This document shows, piece by piece, positions 48,965 through 62,973 of a DNA stretch of 64,000 nt. The stretch is from Ectorhizobium quercum (lineage in GTDB: Bacteria; Pseudomonadota; Alphaproteobacteria; Rhizobiales; Rhizobiaceae). The DNA is taken from the NCBI RefSeq assembly GCF_026552795.1, contig NZ_JANFPI010000002.1, positions 62,001-126,000 on the forward strand, given 5' to 3'. Below the pieces are notes generated by a model. The model saw only the letters and a list, made by a program, of their open reading frames with translations. It did not search any database and had not been told where the DNA came from. Every line of letters begins with the position of its first letter. The stretch's first letter is position 1. The position numbers and the translations under genes were made by a program.

Positions 48965-50401
48965 TCAGGCCTGCTTCTGCCGCTGCGGGCGGCCCTGGCC
49001 GAAGGAGCGCTTGCGGCCTTCGCCGCCCTGCTCCTGACGATGGCCGGCATTGTCGCGGCCGTGACCGAATTTGGGCCGGTTCTTGCCGCGATTCTGGTGC
49101 GGCCTGTCGCCATGATCGGCCCGGCCGCCTGCAACCGCTGCGTCACCACGGCCCTCTTCCGAGGCACCCTGGCGGCGCGAGGCGCCGTTCGGGCCGCGCG
49201 GCGCATCCGCAGGGCGACCACCACGACCGCCGCGGCCACGCGCCGGGCGCGACGACGGCGCGGAGCCGGCATGCGGCTCGCCGCTGGCCACCGTGATGGA
49301 AAGGCCCATCAGGCGCTCGATATCGCGCAGCAGCTTCGCCTCGTCCGGCGCGCAGAAAGCGACGGCGATGCCTTCGCGTCCGGCGCGGGCGGTACGGCCG
49401 ATCCGGTGGACATAGGCGTCCGGCACTTCCGGCAGGTCGTAGTTATAGACGTGGCTGACGCCCGGAATATCGATGCCGCGGGCGGCGACGTCGGTTGCCA
49501 CCAGCACGGCGACATCACCGTCGCGGAAGCCCTTCAGCGCCCGCTCGCGCTGACCCTGGCTCTTGTTGCCGTGAATGGAGGCAACCGCGAAGCCCACCTG
49601 ATCGAGATGCTTGGCGAGCTTTTCCGCGCCGTGCTTGGTGCGCAGGAAGACGATGGCGCGGCCGTCCGGATTGGCGGAAAGCTGCTCCTTGAGGACGACG
49701 GTCTTGTCGTTCTTGCCGCCGACGAAATGGACGTACTGCTCGATCTTGTCGGCAGCCTTGCCGGGCGGCGTCACCTCGACGCGCTCGGGATTGGTCAGGT
49801 AGTCGCGGGACAGATCGGCGATGGCCTTCGGCATGGTCGCCGAGAACAGCAGGGTCTGGCGCTTCGCGGGGATCAGCTTCGCGATCCTCTTCAGGTCGTG
49901 AATGAAGCCGAGGTCGAGCATCTGGTCGGCTTCGTCGAGCACGAGATGGGTAACGCCGGCAAGCGTCACGGCCTTGCGGTTGATGAGGTCGAGCAGGCGG
50001 CCGGGCGTGGCGACGAGAATGTCGGTGCCGCGCAGGAGGGCAAGCTGCTGGCGGTTGATCGAAACGCCGCCGACGACCATGTTGATCCTGAGCGGCGACT
50101 TGCGCATGAAGCCCTTGAGGCTGGTGGCGATCTGGTTGACCAGTTCGCGCGTCGGGGCAAGGATGAGGGCGCGGACGCCGTGCGGGCCGACCGTCTTGCC
50201 GTCGTTCATGAGCTGCTGGATGATCGGCAGGCCGAAGGCGGCCGTCTTGCCGGTGCCGGTCTGGGCGAGACCGATGAGGTCGCGGCCCTGCAATACCAGC
50301 GGAATGGCCTCAGCCTGAATGGGCGTCGGCTTTTCGTAGCCGGCCTGCGTCAGGGTGGCCAGAATCTGCTGATTGAGACCGAGTTCGTTAAAATTCGTCA
50401 A
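48965..50401 (-). CDS. DEAD-box ATP-dependent RNA helicase, RhlE-like
   Basis: A 478-residue helicase with all DEAD-box motifs: Q motif YEKPTPIQ, motif I AQTGTGKT, motif Ia PTRELVNQ, motif II DEAD (VLDEADQML), motif III SAT, motif IV/V VLVATDVAARGIDIPGV and motif VI HRIGRTARAGREG. The C-terminal ~90 residues are a basic, Gly/Arg-rich unstructured tail (RPARGRGGRGGRP) used for RNA binding. It probably works in ribosome assembly or cold adaptation. The 412 bp upstream (to metH) holds no gene but contains the metH operator. Confidence 0.93.
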   Translation of the reverse strand: MTNFNELGLNQQILATLTQAGYEKPTPIQAEAIPLVLQGRDLIGLAQTGTGKTAAFGLPIIQQLMNDGKTVGPHGVRALILAPTRELVNQIATSLKGFMRKSPLRINMVVGGVSINRQQLALLRGTDILVATPGRLLDLINRKAVTLAGVTHLVLDEADQMLDLGFIHDLKRIAKLIPAKRQTLLFSATMPKAIADLSRDYLTNPERVEVTPPGKAADKIEQYVHFVGGKNDKTVVLKEQLSANPDGRAIVFLRTKHGAEKLAKHLDQVGFAVASIHGNKSQGQRERALKGFRDGDVAVLVATDVAARGIDIPGVSHVYNYDLPEVPDAYVHRIGRTARAGREGIAVAFCAPDEAKLLRDIERLMGLSITVASGEPHAGSAPSSRPARGRGGRGGRPADAPRGPNGASRRQGASEEGRGDAAVAGGRADHGDRPHQNRGKNRPKFGHGRDNAGHRQEQGGEGRKRSFGQGRPQRQKQA

Positions 50402-50761
50402 GTCAATTGCCTTTCGGGGCGTCGAAAAACAACCGGCCGGATTATTCCGGTCTGGTTCGTTTCGACGTCAAGAACCCCGCGTGAAATGGGAACTTGTGGG
50501 TTGGAGATGCTTTCAGGCGCATGAAAGCCGCGTGTGCGGCCGGGACATGTGTCGCGCCTTCTTCCTTCCTCTGCGAATCTTCCAAGGCAGGGCACGCTCA
50601 CGCGGCGGCCGGAAGGGTGAAAGCTGCATCTCAAATGCGGCCTTCGGCGCCATAAGTCAAGGTCTTTTCAGAGAAAGCTTTCATTCCCCTCGCATTGCCT
50701 GTCTATTATGGAGACGTCCGACATGTCCCGACAGGCCATCTGGCGGCATGACCATATATTG

Positions 50762-50781
50762 ACATAAAGATATGTTTATGT
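50762..50781. promoter_or_regulatory. Candidate SahR-like operator upstream of metH
   Basis: ACATAAAGATATGTTTATGT is a near-palindrome (only positions 8 and 13 break symmetry), 32 bp before the metH start. It matches the reverse complement of the site at 27568-27587 at 19 of 20 positions. A TTGACA sequence overlaps its left edge (50759). Confidence 0.78.
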
Positions 50782-50813
50782 GACTTGGTGACGACGCAAC
50801 GAAGGACAGGAGC

Positions 50814-54593
<3,780 letters not shown>

Positions 54594-54628
54594 CGGCGGC
54601 CTCGCCAAGCCAAGGCCCGTTTCGAAAA

Positions 54629-54657
54629 GCGGCAAACGATCGGGAATCGTTTGCCGC
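54629..54657. terminator. 12-bp hairpin after metH
   Basis: GCGGCAAACGAT (54629-54640) pairs perfectly with 54646-54657, loop CGGGA. There is no T-run, so it is a weak terminator candidate. The same 12-mer occurs again at 54795-54806 on the far side of the long palindromic repeat. Confidence 0.45.
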
Positions 54658-54789
54658 CAGACTGCTGACAGACCACTCGCCCCCTCTCTTTCGTCATGGT
54701 CGGGCTTGACCCGACCATCCACCGCGCCGCCTGCGGCGTGGACCCTCGGGTCGAGCCCGAGGGTGACGAAAGAGGAGGTTTGCCAATAC
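54653..54789. repeat. Long palindromic intergenic repeat, copy B (inverted relative to copy A)
   Basis: The core at 54684-54776 begins with the same CTCTCTTTCGTCA end as copy A at 27692 and contains the same pair of inner palindromes in the reverse order. Homology extends to GCCGCCAGACTGCTGACAG on the left and TTGCCAATAC on the right. It fills the gap between metH and the DhaL-like gene. Confidence 0.85.
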
Positions 54790-54834
54790 GCAGAGCGGCA
54801 AACGATTCCCGTCCATTCGCCGCTTTTGCCTGCC

Positions 54835-55452
54835 CTACGAGAATGTGTCGCGCATGGCGCGGAAGATCAGCAGCGCCGAGGCGCCGCCGGCATCGTAGCC
54901 GGTGAAATCGGCCTGATTGACGGCCCCCGATTTCCTGCCGGCATCGGCCATCACGTGGCCGCCGTTGGCGGCGGTCAGCGCCGTGTCGAGCGCTTCGGAC
55001 AGGGTCAGGCCCTGCTCAAGCGAATCGAGATAGGCGTTCACGCCGAGTTGCCAGACATCGGCCACGTTGAGGCGCGAGACGCCCGGCGTCCCCTTCTCCT
55101 TGAAGCTCGACCCCATCGCCACGAGCGCCTTGCCGAACTGCTCGGGCGTGACCTGCCGGCGGCGCATCAGCGTCGTGCCGGCACGGCGAAAGCCGCTTGC
55201 ATAAAGCTCGGCGGACTTCGCGTCGATCTTCAGGAAGGCTTCCGCCGTTATGTCGAAGATTTCGGCGGGCGTCGTCCTCGCCGGGTCGAGCGCCGAGAAC
55301 GTGTCTTCGAGAATGGTGAAGACGTAGGTCATCGTCATGCCGTGATCGCCGTCGCCATCCTCGCCGTCGAGCTGACAGAGCCGCTCCCGGTTCTCGCTCA
55401 TGGCCACGGCGATTTCCGAAAACATTTCGATGAGATCGAGACTCCTGATCAT
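54835..55452 (-). CDS. DhaL-like (dihydroxyacetone kinase L subunit) protein
   Basis: A 205-residue all-helical DAK2/DhaL-type protein. The nucleotide/Mg site is LDGEDGDGDHGMTM near residue 28, the Asp-rich motif of DhaL. The C-terminal SGAVNQADFTGYDAGGASALLIFRA and the ANGGHVMADA segment resemble DhaL's AGRASYL-type lid, though not exactly. It stands without a DhaK partner here, so kinase activity on dihydroxyacetone is unproven. The ATG at 55452 has GGGGAACG upstream. Confidence 0.75.
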   Translation of the reverse strand: MIRSLDLIEMFSEIAVAMSENRERLCQLDGEDGDGDHGMTMTYVFTILEDTFSALDPARTTPAEIFDITAEAFLKIDAKSAELYASGFRRAGTTLMRRRQVTPEQFGKALVAMGSSFKEKGTPGVSRLNVADVWQLGVNAYLDSLEQGLTLSEALDTALTAANGGHVMADAGRKSGAVNQADFTGYDAGGASALLIFRAMRDTFS

Positions 55453-55701
55453 TCGTTCCCCTTCGGTCAACGGTCGCATGCGCGTTGTGTCACATCCTTG
55501 CACACTGTTTTCCACGCCGCCTGCAATTGCAAGACGTTAGTGAACAGCGCCTGAGGCCAAACCGCAAGTTTTTGTAGCAGAAACGGGGCGCGACCTTTTG
55601 CCCTTTATTAACCGCGGCGGAGGAAAGTCGCTACAGGCGGCGCGATTCAGTGCGTCCCTTGCCCAGCGATGATCGCGCCATCTCCGACGAGGATATTCGC
55701 C

Positions 55702-56421
55702 ATGCCCGTTATTTCCTTCGCCAACGCCAAGGGCGGTGCCGGCAAGACGACGGCTGCCCTGATCCTTGCCTGCGAACTCGCCCGCATGGGGCGGCGCGTC
55801 ACGCTGATCGACGCGGACCCGCAACGCTGGATCACGCAATGGCACGAGGCAAGCGGCGGCATGAACGGCCTGACGGTGATCTCCGAAGTCACCGTCGCCG
55901 CCCTGCACTGTCACATCCGCGAGGCGGTGGAGCGGACCGACTATTTCATCATCGACCTCGCCGGCGCCCGCGATGCGCTGACGACGGCCGCTATCAGCCT
56001 TTCCGACCATGTCTTCATTCCGATCCAGGGATCGGCGATGGACGCGCGCGGCGGCGCGCAGATCCTCGACCTCATCGCGTTCCTGAAGGAAAAGGCGGGC
56101 CTTGAGATCGCCCATTCGGTCGTACTAACCCGCGTCGCCTCCATGCTGACCACGCGCGCCATGCTGACGATCAAGGGCATGCTCGCCACCCGTGGCGTGA
56201 ACGTCCTGAACACGGCCATTGCCGAGCGCGCGGCCTACAAGGAAATCTTCGCGGCCGGCGCCACCCTCGCGACCCTCGATCCGGCCCGCGTCTCCAACAT
56301 CGACAAGGCCGAGGACAACGCCCACGCCTTCGCGCTGGAAGTGGAGCGCATGGTGCCCGTGCGCTCGACCGACGCACCGCCGCGCCGGAAGAACGTCTTC
56401 CGCCTCGTCTGGGCCGCCTGA
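55702..56421 (+). CDS. ParA/MinD-family ATPase
   Basis: A 239-residue ATPase. The deviant Walker A is ANAKGGAGKTTAAL near residues 8-21 (both lysines of the ParA type), followed by LIDADPQRWITQW (Walker A', Asp) and DYFIIDLAGARDALTT (Walker B). No ParB or parS-like sequence is adjacent, so it is an orphan. It resembles VirC1-like ATPases of Rhizobiaceae. The C-terminal tail is proline/arginine-rich. The ATG at 55702 is chosen as the start of the ATPase fold. Confidence 0.85.
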   Translation: MPVISFANAKGGAGKTTAALILACELARMGRRVTLIDADPQRWITQWHEASGGMNGLTVISEVTVAALHCHIREAVERTDYFIIDLAGARDALTTAAISLSDHVFIPIQGSAMDARGGAQILDLIAFLKEKAGLEIAHSVVLTRVASMLTTRAMLTIKGMLATRGVNVLNTAIAERAAYKEIFAAGATLATLDPARVSNIDKAEDNAHAFALEVERMVPVRSTDAPPRRKNVFRLVWAA

Positions 56422-56481
56422 GACCGCCGGCGTCAAAACCAGAAATTGGAAAGCGGTGCAATGCACCGAGAGAGAAGGCCG

Positions 56482-57594
56482 TCAGGCGGAAACGGCCTCG
56501 TCCGCGATCCGGTCCGCGACGTCGTCCCAGGTCGCGATGCCGTCGCGCCATGCGGGATCATGCGGCCGCGTGGCGGCTTCGCGCACCTTCCCCGCCCAGT
56601 CGGTCTCGCCGTTCGGATCGTAGGCGACGATGTTCGCCCGGCAGCCGCGGCGCATCAGTTCCGGCGCGAGGATGGGCAGCAGGCAATAGGAATATTGCTG
56701 GAGCTTCAGGCTCGATTCCACCAGATAAAGTTCGCGTTCCGTAAGACGGTAGGGCGCAATCCCGAAATCCGCGAACTTGAGATAGGGAATGATGTCTGAA
56801 AAGGCCCTCTCCCCGTAGACCGTGACGTTCTGCGGGAAGTCGGCGGGAATGCCGGCACCGAAGAAGTGGAACGTCACGTCCGGGGCATGCAGCGCCATCG
56901 CGGTCATCGCGTTCTTGTCGAACAGCATGTTGCCGACCGCCACGCCGTTGCGCGAGCCCGCCGGATAGGGTGAGGTGTCGCAGACGTCGAACCCGCTCTT
57001 GTCGATGCCCTGCGGAACGAAGACGACCCTGCTGCCGCTCGGAAGATGCTCCGCCATGCGCGACGACGGGACGATCACCCGGTCGAATTGCGGGGCGATC
57101 CGTCTCTCCAGCCGCTGAAGATATTCGGACGCGCCGACCGTGTTGAGCAGGTCGCGGGCGAAGTAGATCGTGCGAGCGGCGGGCTTGAGGCGGCGGACGG
57201 CCTCGAAGAAGACGATGGACGTTCCCGATTCGATGACCACGGTATCCGCCCGCAGCACGGCTTCCCTCATGAAACGGGGAAGCACCCTGCCGTAGAGATC
57301 GAAGAACGGCGACATGGCCCTGTTGAACAGCGCGCTGCCGGTGCTGAACGGATGCAGCAGCGGCAGGTAGCAGGCGGAACGGTAGCGCGACGCGCTTTCG
57401 CGGAACCGGCCCTTCTGCTCCCGCGATAGCTGCCGGTAGAGATCCCGGCTCTTCAGCGCCGTCAGGAGACTGTATCCGACGCTGAGCGTCTCCACGCTAT
57501 GGCCGCGCGCGGCCAATGCCTCGCTGACGAAATGCACGCTGGTCTTGCGCGTGTTCGGCAGGAAGGCATGCGTGGACAGAAAAAGGAAATTCAT
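56482..57594 (-). CDS. Glycosyltransferase, GumK-like (probable glucuronosyltransferase)
   Basis: A 370-residue GT-B-type protein. The N-terminal Rossmann half begins MNFLFLSTHAFLPNTRKTSVHFVSEALAARGHSV. The C-terminal half has the donor-site pattern FVPQGIDKSGF, VGNMLFDKNAM and DFGIAPYRLTERELYLVESSLKLQQY. The build and the acceptor-side start fit GumK (GT70) of polysaccharide synthesis, but the sugar is a guess. It is isolated from other polysaccharide genes. Confidence 0.6.
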   Translation of the reverse strand: MNFLFLSTHAFLPNTRKTSVHFVSEALAARGHSVETLSVGYSLLTALKSRDLYRQLSREQKGRFRESASRYRSACYLPLLHPFSTGSALFNRAMSPFFDLYGRVLPRFMREAVLRADTVVIESGTSIVFFEAVRRLKPAARTIYFARDLLNTVGASEYLQRLERRIAPQFDRVIVPSSRMAEHLPSGSRVVFVPQGIDKSGFDVCDTSPYPAGSRNGVAVGNMLFDKNAMTAMALHAPDVTFHFFGAGIPADFPQNVTVYGERAFSDIIPYLKFADFGIAPYRLTERELYLVESSLKLQQYSYCLLPILAPELMRRGCRANIVAYDPNGETDWAGKVREAATRPHDPAWRDGIATWDDVADRIADEAVSA

Positions 57595-57898
57595 CCCGCT
57601 GTCCCGACAGACAGGGAGGTCTTCTCGAACCGGCGGTTCCGGCTCAACGGCATCCTGATTTCCGTCATGGGATCGCGGGGCTCTTCCATTGCGCTGCCCG
57701 CACTCTACCGCGCCCTGCTTACCGGGGAATTAATCGGCGGAATGGCGCATGCGCAGCCCTTTAGCGCCCATTATCCCCACACTACCCGCCTCGAAACCTG
57801 CAAGGGCCCGGCTAGCGCGGCATCGCCATCGCGAGCCTGAAGCACCCCTTCCCCTTCCAGGGAAAAAGCGAAACGGTTTCAGGCCCCGAAAACTTTCG
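57595..57898. other. Intergenic region, no feature seen
   Basis: 304 bp between the glycosyltransferase start and the stop of the next minus-strand gene. Only a weak 7-bp inverted repeat (GCCTGAA/TTCAGGC) is visible. It presumably contains the glycosyltransferase promoter. Confidence 0.5.
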
Positions 57899-59081
<1,183 letters not shown>

Positions 59082-59222
59082 GCTTTCCTCCTTTGTGGAC
59101 TGTCCCGCTTTCCTGCCCGGCGATTGTGGGTTGATTACGGCGCGCTTGAGACTCTCGGAAAATTCGGCTAGAGGAACCTCCGTCCGGCGGCCATTGCGCC
59201 GGCAACCTGCGGCCGCGCCGCC

Positions 59223-59298
59223 GGGCCTGTAGCTCAATGGTTAGAGCCGGCGGCTCATAACCGCTTGGTTGGGGGTTCGAGTCCCTCCGGGCCCACCA
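59223..59298 (+). tRNA. tRNA with anticodon CAT (tRNA-Ile2 or elongator tRNA-Met)
   Basis: Acceptor GGGCCTG pairs with CGGGCCC (one G-T pair). The D arm is GCTC..GAGC, the anticodon loop is CTCATAA, and the T arm is GGGGG-TTCGAGT-CCCTC region. CCA is encoded at 59296-59298. With anticodon CAT it is either Met or the lysidine-modified Ile2; the acceptor and D-arm sequence favour Ile2 but cannot settle it. Confidence 0.92.
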
Positions 59299-59626
59299 GT
59301 CTATATTTTTTCCAATTAAATCAATAATTTAAGAGAACGCATCTTTTTAGAGATTTTTGGGGGTAACAAAAGTCTCCGATGCCCCCCCCCCGCGTTCGTG
59401 TGCCGTGTTACCCCGGAGGATCGCTCAATGAGTAATGGCGAGGGTGACGCTTGAGGCTATTTACCAAACACTAACAACTACTTATTGAACTTTGTCTAGC
59501 GTTCAGGTACCCAGGTCAGGCGCATGTATTGCACGCTCACGGCTGCGGGTTCGTGTCCGAGATGTTGCAGGTACTTCGTTACGGTCACTGCGCCTGATAT
59601 TCTCGCTCAACGAATACGGAGACTTC
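59299..59626. other. AT-rich region after the tRNA, no gene
   Basis: 328 bp that differs in composition from the chromosome: T-rich just after the tRNA, then a run of ten C at 59382-59391. No frame with a ribosome site is seen until 59627. It probably marks the start of inserted DNA. Confidence 0.5.
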
Positions 59627-60670
59627 ATGAGCACACTGAGTCGGCTTTGGGCTGGTAACATTTACGGCACGAACACCGGCAACGTGTTCGTCGAACTCGA
59701 CCCCAGTAACCAGGACAACCTGAAGGGTCTGATCCGACTACAAGACCACCTTTTCGGACTTGCGCTGTTTGATGTGGACGGAAAGTTCGACGGCAAGATA
59801 CTCCTACTCTGCGGAACTGCCAAGCAAACGGCAGAGGGCGTCGCGGCGGGCGATATTGAAGTTAATGGGACGCTCACTGAAAACGGGCAGGTCCGGGGTC
59901 GATGGTCATCAACGCTCGGGACAGGCGGCACATTCATCCTGCATCCGCATGACCAAGACAACTCGGCGACCAAACAGGGTCCGTCGCCCGAACAGCTACA
60001 TACTGCTGTTCGGCAGATAGGCGCTGTCCGGCTTTATGCCGAAGATGTGCGTCACTTGATCCAGTTTATTGCCAGCGACTTTGGACACAATACGGTCACG
60101 GTCAGCTTCCGCGAGCGCCGCATCGAGACCAACATGTATGCCGCCGACTTCCTCAACGAGAGCGAGAGACTGGGTGAGCACCGTTACCTTCGGCTTTATA
60201 TTCAGGAGCCGGACCTTTACGGTGTGAATAAGATGGTTGTGATCGAATTGAATGCCGAAGGCGAAAACGAAGTTCGCGTTCAAGGCGCTCAGGAAAGTTG
60301 GGTCACGGGCAAAGCCGAGTCTTTGGTCGCTCACATGAGAAGTTTCGAGAAGCCCTTGGCAACATCTGTGCGGAAGTTCGGTCTGAACGTGAATGGGCTA
60401 ATGCTGCTTTTCGTTGTCGCTTTGATCCCAGACTTGGATTTTTGGGGGCGCATCGCATTTCTTGCAGCTGTGGTGCTTATTGCAGCTGTGGTCGTGCAGA
60501 TGCACAAGAGGCTGATCCCCAACACCGTGATCTATCTCAGCCCTCGCAAGCCGGGAATTGTTGGACGCGCATTGCCAACATTCCTCTCTTGGGGATTGGC
60601 ATTTACCTCAGCCTTGGTGGCAGCGGTAATCTATGGTCTTATCAATGGCGAGATACCAAAACCGTGGTAG
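59627..60670 (+). CDS. Unknown protein: beta-rich N-terminus, C-terminal membrane helices
   Basis: A 347-residue protein I do not recognise. Residues 1-100 form a glycine-rich, probably beta-sheet domain (WAGNIYGTNTGNVFVEL ... FGLALFDVDGKFDGKI ... RWSSTLGTGGTFIL). Residues 120-255 are a mixed alpha/beta middle. Residues about 265-340 hold three hydrophobic stretches (LMLLFVVALI, IAFLAAVVLIAAVVV, LAFTSALVAAVIYGLI), so the protein is membrane-anchored at its C-terminus. Lower GC than its neighbours and insertion right behind a tRNA suggest horizontal transfer. A sensor-plus-membrane-effector role is speculation. Confidence 0.75.
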   Translation: MSTLSRLWAGNIYGTNTGNVFVELDPSNQDNLKGLIRLQDHLFGLALFDVDGKFDGKILLLCGTAKQTAEGVAAGDIEVNGTLTENGQVRGRWSSTLGTGGTFILHPHDQDNSATKQGPSPEQLHTAVRQIGAVRLYAEDVRHLIQFIASDFGHNTVTVSFRERRIETNMYAADFLNESERLGEHRYLRLYIQEPDLYGVNKMVVIELNAEGENEVRVQGAQESWVTGKAESLVAHMRSFEKPLATSVRKFGLNVNGLMLLFVVALIPDLDFWGRIAFLAAVVLIAAVVVQMHKRLIPNTVIYLSPRKPGIVGRALPTFLSWGLAFTSALVAAVIYGLINGEIPKPW

Positions 60671-60751
60671 AAAAACATTCGGATTTGAGAGGGAGCATCT
60701 GAGTGAATGACCCGAAAAACTTCAATGATTTCAACGACAACCCCCTGCCTT

Positions 60752-60761
60752 CGGGCCCACC
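60752..60761. repeat. Possible remnant of the tRNA-CAT 3' end
   Basis: CGGGCCCACC repeats 59288-59297 in the tRNA exactly; the preceding CCT-T also matches CCT-C. A T-rich run (GTTTTTCTTT) follows, as would a tRNA terminator. This may be the old tRNA 3' end displaced by the insertion. Confidence 0.45.
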
Positions 60762-60858
60762 GTTTTTCTTTAAAACCAAATACTTATACATAAACTTTCC
60801 GGTAAAAAATCCGAGGGAGACGTCGGATTTCTCAACCCTCTCCAAGACGGCTGAAACG

Positions 60859-60892
60859 GCTTCGGCCACGGTCGCTGGACCGTGGCCGAAGC
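60859..60892. terminator. 15-bp inverted repeat between convergent genes
   Basis: GCTTCGGCCACGGTC (60859-60873) pairs with 60878-60892, loop GCTG. It lies between the membrane-protein gene and the end of dctM. No strong T-run is present; a terminator role is likely by position. Confidence 0.6.
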
Positions 60893-60934
60893 TTGTCGGG
60901 AGCGGCGGGTAGTCTGCCCGCCGCCGGGTTTTCG

Positions 60935-62260
60935 TCAGTTCATGCCGAGCAGGTTGGGCAGGAAGAGCGATATTTCCGGTATGTAGGTGATGATCCCCAG
61001 AAAGACGAGCGCCGTCAGAAGCCACGGAATCACCGCTTTCGACACCTCCGTCAGGCCGAGCTTCGAAATCGCCGAGCCGACATAGAGGTTGAGACCCACC
61101 GGTGGCGTGCAGAGCCCGATCTCCATGTTGACGATCAGCATGATGCCGAAATGGACGGGGTCCACGCCGAGCTTGACCGCCACCGGATAGAGGATCGGCG
61201 CCATGATCAGCACGATGGCCGAGGGCTCCATCACCATGCCGATGACCAGCAGCATGACGTTCACCATCAGGAGGAAGCCGATCTTGCCGAAGCCGAGGTT
61301 GACGATCCAGTCCGACAACGCCTGCGGGATCTGCTCGGACGTCAGGATGAAGGCGAACATCACGGCATTGGTGATGATGTAAAGCAGCATGGCCGACATG
61401 CCCGCGGAGGTCAGCAGGATCCTCGGCACGTCCTTCAGGCGGATGTCACGATAGATCCACACCGCCACGATGAAGGCATAGACGGCCGAGACGGCGGCGG
61501 CTTCGGTGGGGGTGAAGATGCCGCCATAGATGCCGCCCATGATGATGACGATCAGCAGCAGGCCCCAGATGCTTTCGCGCAGCGCCCGGAAGCGCTCGCC
61601 CCAGCTTGCCCGCTCCATGCGCGGATAGCCGCCCTTCCAGGCCTTGAGGAAGGTGGTGAAGCCGAGCATCGCCGCCAGCATCAGGCCGGGAACGACGCCG
61701 GCGATGAACAGCGTGCCGATGGAAGCGGAAAGCACGGTCTCGCCGTTCGGGCCCTGCACCACCATGCCCGAGGTCGCCACCGCATACATGACCATGACGA
61801 TAGAGGGCGGAATGAGGATGCCGAGGCCGCCAGCGGAAGCGACGGTGCCGACGCCGAAATGCGGCGGATAGCCCATCTTCACCATAGCCGGGATGAGGAT
61901 GGAGCCGACGGCCATCACGGTGGCCGGGCTGGAGCCGGAAATCGCCGCGAACAGCGCGCAGGCCAGCACCGCCGCAAGCCCCATGCCGCCATACCAGTGA
62001 CCAACCATCGAGGTCGCGAAGCGGATCATCCGCTTGGCGACGCCGCCGTGGGTGAGGAAGTTCCCGGCGAGGATGAAGAACGGGATCGCCATGATCTCGA
62101 ACTTCTCGATGCCGGTGAACAGCTTCAGCGCGATGCTGTCCATCGGGATGTTGGTGAAGGCGAACAGGAAGCTGAACACCGTCAGGCCGAGCGCGATGGA
62201 AACCGGCATGCCCGTCGCGAGCAGGACGGCGAGGATTGCGAAGATGATGAGGGCGGTCAT
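60935..62260 (-). CDS. dctM: TRAP transporter large permease DctM
   Basis: A 441-residue protein with about a dozen membrane helices, the large subunit (ion-coupled translocation unit) of a TRAP transporter. Family landmarks are the N-terminal GMPVSIALGLTVFSFLF, IPFFILAGNFLTHGGVAKRM, SGSSPATVMAVGSILIPAMVKMGYP and the C-terminal CTPPVGLNLYVGSAISK. It is overlapped by dctQ (ATGA at 62257-62260), so the two are translated together. Last gene of the dctP-dctQ-dctM operon. Confidence 0.95.
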   Translation of the reverse strand: MTALIIFAILAVLLATGMPVSIALGLTVFSFLFAFTNIPMDSIALKLFTGIEKFEIMAIPFFILAGNFLTHGGVAKRMIRFATSMVGHWYGGMGLAAVLACALFAAISGSSPATVMAVGSILIPAMVKMGYPPHFGVGTVASAGGLGILIPPSIVMVMYAVATSGMVVQGPNGETVLSASIGTLFIAGVVPGLMLAAMLGFTTFLKAWKGGYPRMERASWGERFRALRESIWGLLLIVIIMGGIYGGIFTPTEAAAVSAVYAFIVAVWIYRDIRLKDVPRILLTSAGMSAMLLYIITNAVMFAFILTSEQIPQALSDWIVNLGFGKIGFLLMVNVMLLVIGMVMEPSAIVLIMAPILYPVAVKLGVDPVHFGIMLIVNMEIGLCTPPVGLNLYVGSAISKLGLTEVSKAVIPWLLTALVFLGIITYIPEISLFLPNLLGMN

Positions 62261-62889
62261 GCGCGGCCTCCCTGATGGGTATCGGCGCCCTCATCCCCGA
62301 TCCCGTCCACGGCACCGTGGTCGTGATGGGCGATGTAGCCGGTGGTGAGATAGAGATAAAGCGCCTGGATGAAGCGGAAGCACATCAGCGCCGAGCCGAG
62401 CGGCACGGCCAGGTAGACGATCCACATCGGCATTTCGAGGTCGGCCGAAATCTGTCCGCCTCTCCAGACGTGATAGACGAAGTCGGTGCCGATCCAGGTG
62501 ATGATCGCGGTGAACAGGATGCCGCCGGACATGGCGATGGAAGTGACGATCCTGCGCCATTTCTCGTTGAGGCGGATCACCAGCATGTCGACGCCGACAT
62601 GGATGCCCTGCCGCACGCCGTAGGCGGCGCCGAACTTGGCCATCCACACGAACAGGTAGATACAGGCCTCCTGCGCCCAGGTCAGCTTGAGCGAGTTGAT
62701 GGAACGGAAGGTCGAACGCGCCCAGGCCATCAGGGTGGGCATGTCGTTGGCCCGGCCAAAGGCCACGAGATCGGCGGCGAAGCCGATGGAAAAACGGTGA
62801 ACGACCGCGACGAAGATCAACACCACGGCGGCAGCCATGAGAAAGGAGATCAGGATTTCTTCGAAACGGTCGAGGATGCGCAGCAACAT
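62257..62889 (-). CDS. dctQ: TRAP transporter small permease DctQ
   Basis: A 210-residue membrane protein with four hydrophobic helices (near 17-37, 88-105, 125-145 and 165-185). It has the DctQ segment LTWAQEACIYLFVWMAKFGAAYGVRQGIHVGVDML. The loop between helices 1 and 2 (about 45-80) is longer than in the simplest DctQ. The ATG at 62889 is preferred over an upstream one at 62931. It links the binding protein to DctM. Confidence 0.93.
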   Translation of the reverse strand: MLLRILDRFEEILISFLMAAAVVLIFVAVVHRFSIGFAADLVAFGRANDMPTLMAWARSTFRSINSLKLTWAQEACIYLFVWMAKFGAAYGVRQGIHVGVDMLVIRLNEKWRRIVTSIAMSGGILFTAIITWIGTDFVYHVWRGGQISADLEMPMWIVYLAVPLGSALMCFRFIQALYLYLTTGYIAHHDHGAVDGIGDEGADTHQGGRA

Positions 62890-62973
62890 GGCAAACCTCG
62901 TCTCAAAAAAGGGGGGCGCCCCGGGGTTCATACCCTGACGCCGCCCCGAGGGTTCCCTTCCGGGAAAACGGGC

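Noticed and set aside
50402..50813. Possible cobalamin or SAM riboswitch upstream of metH
   Set aside because: No B12-box or SAM-type core is visible; the near-palindrome at 50762 explains regulation better.
60703..60912. Possible 69-residue protein between the membrane gene and dctM
   Set aside because: GTG start, runs across the presumed tRNA remnant and the 15-bp hairpin; likely fortuitous.
60893..62275. A 460-codon plus-strand frame opposite dctM
   Set aside because: Extremely His/Asp/Arg-rich mirror of the membrane-helix codons of dctM; not a protein.
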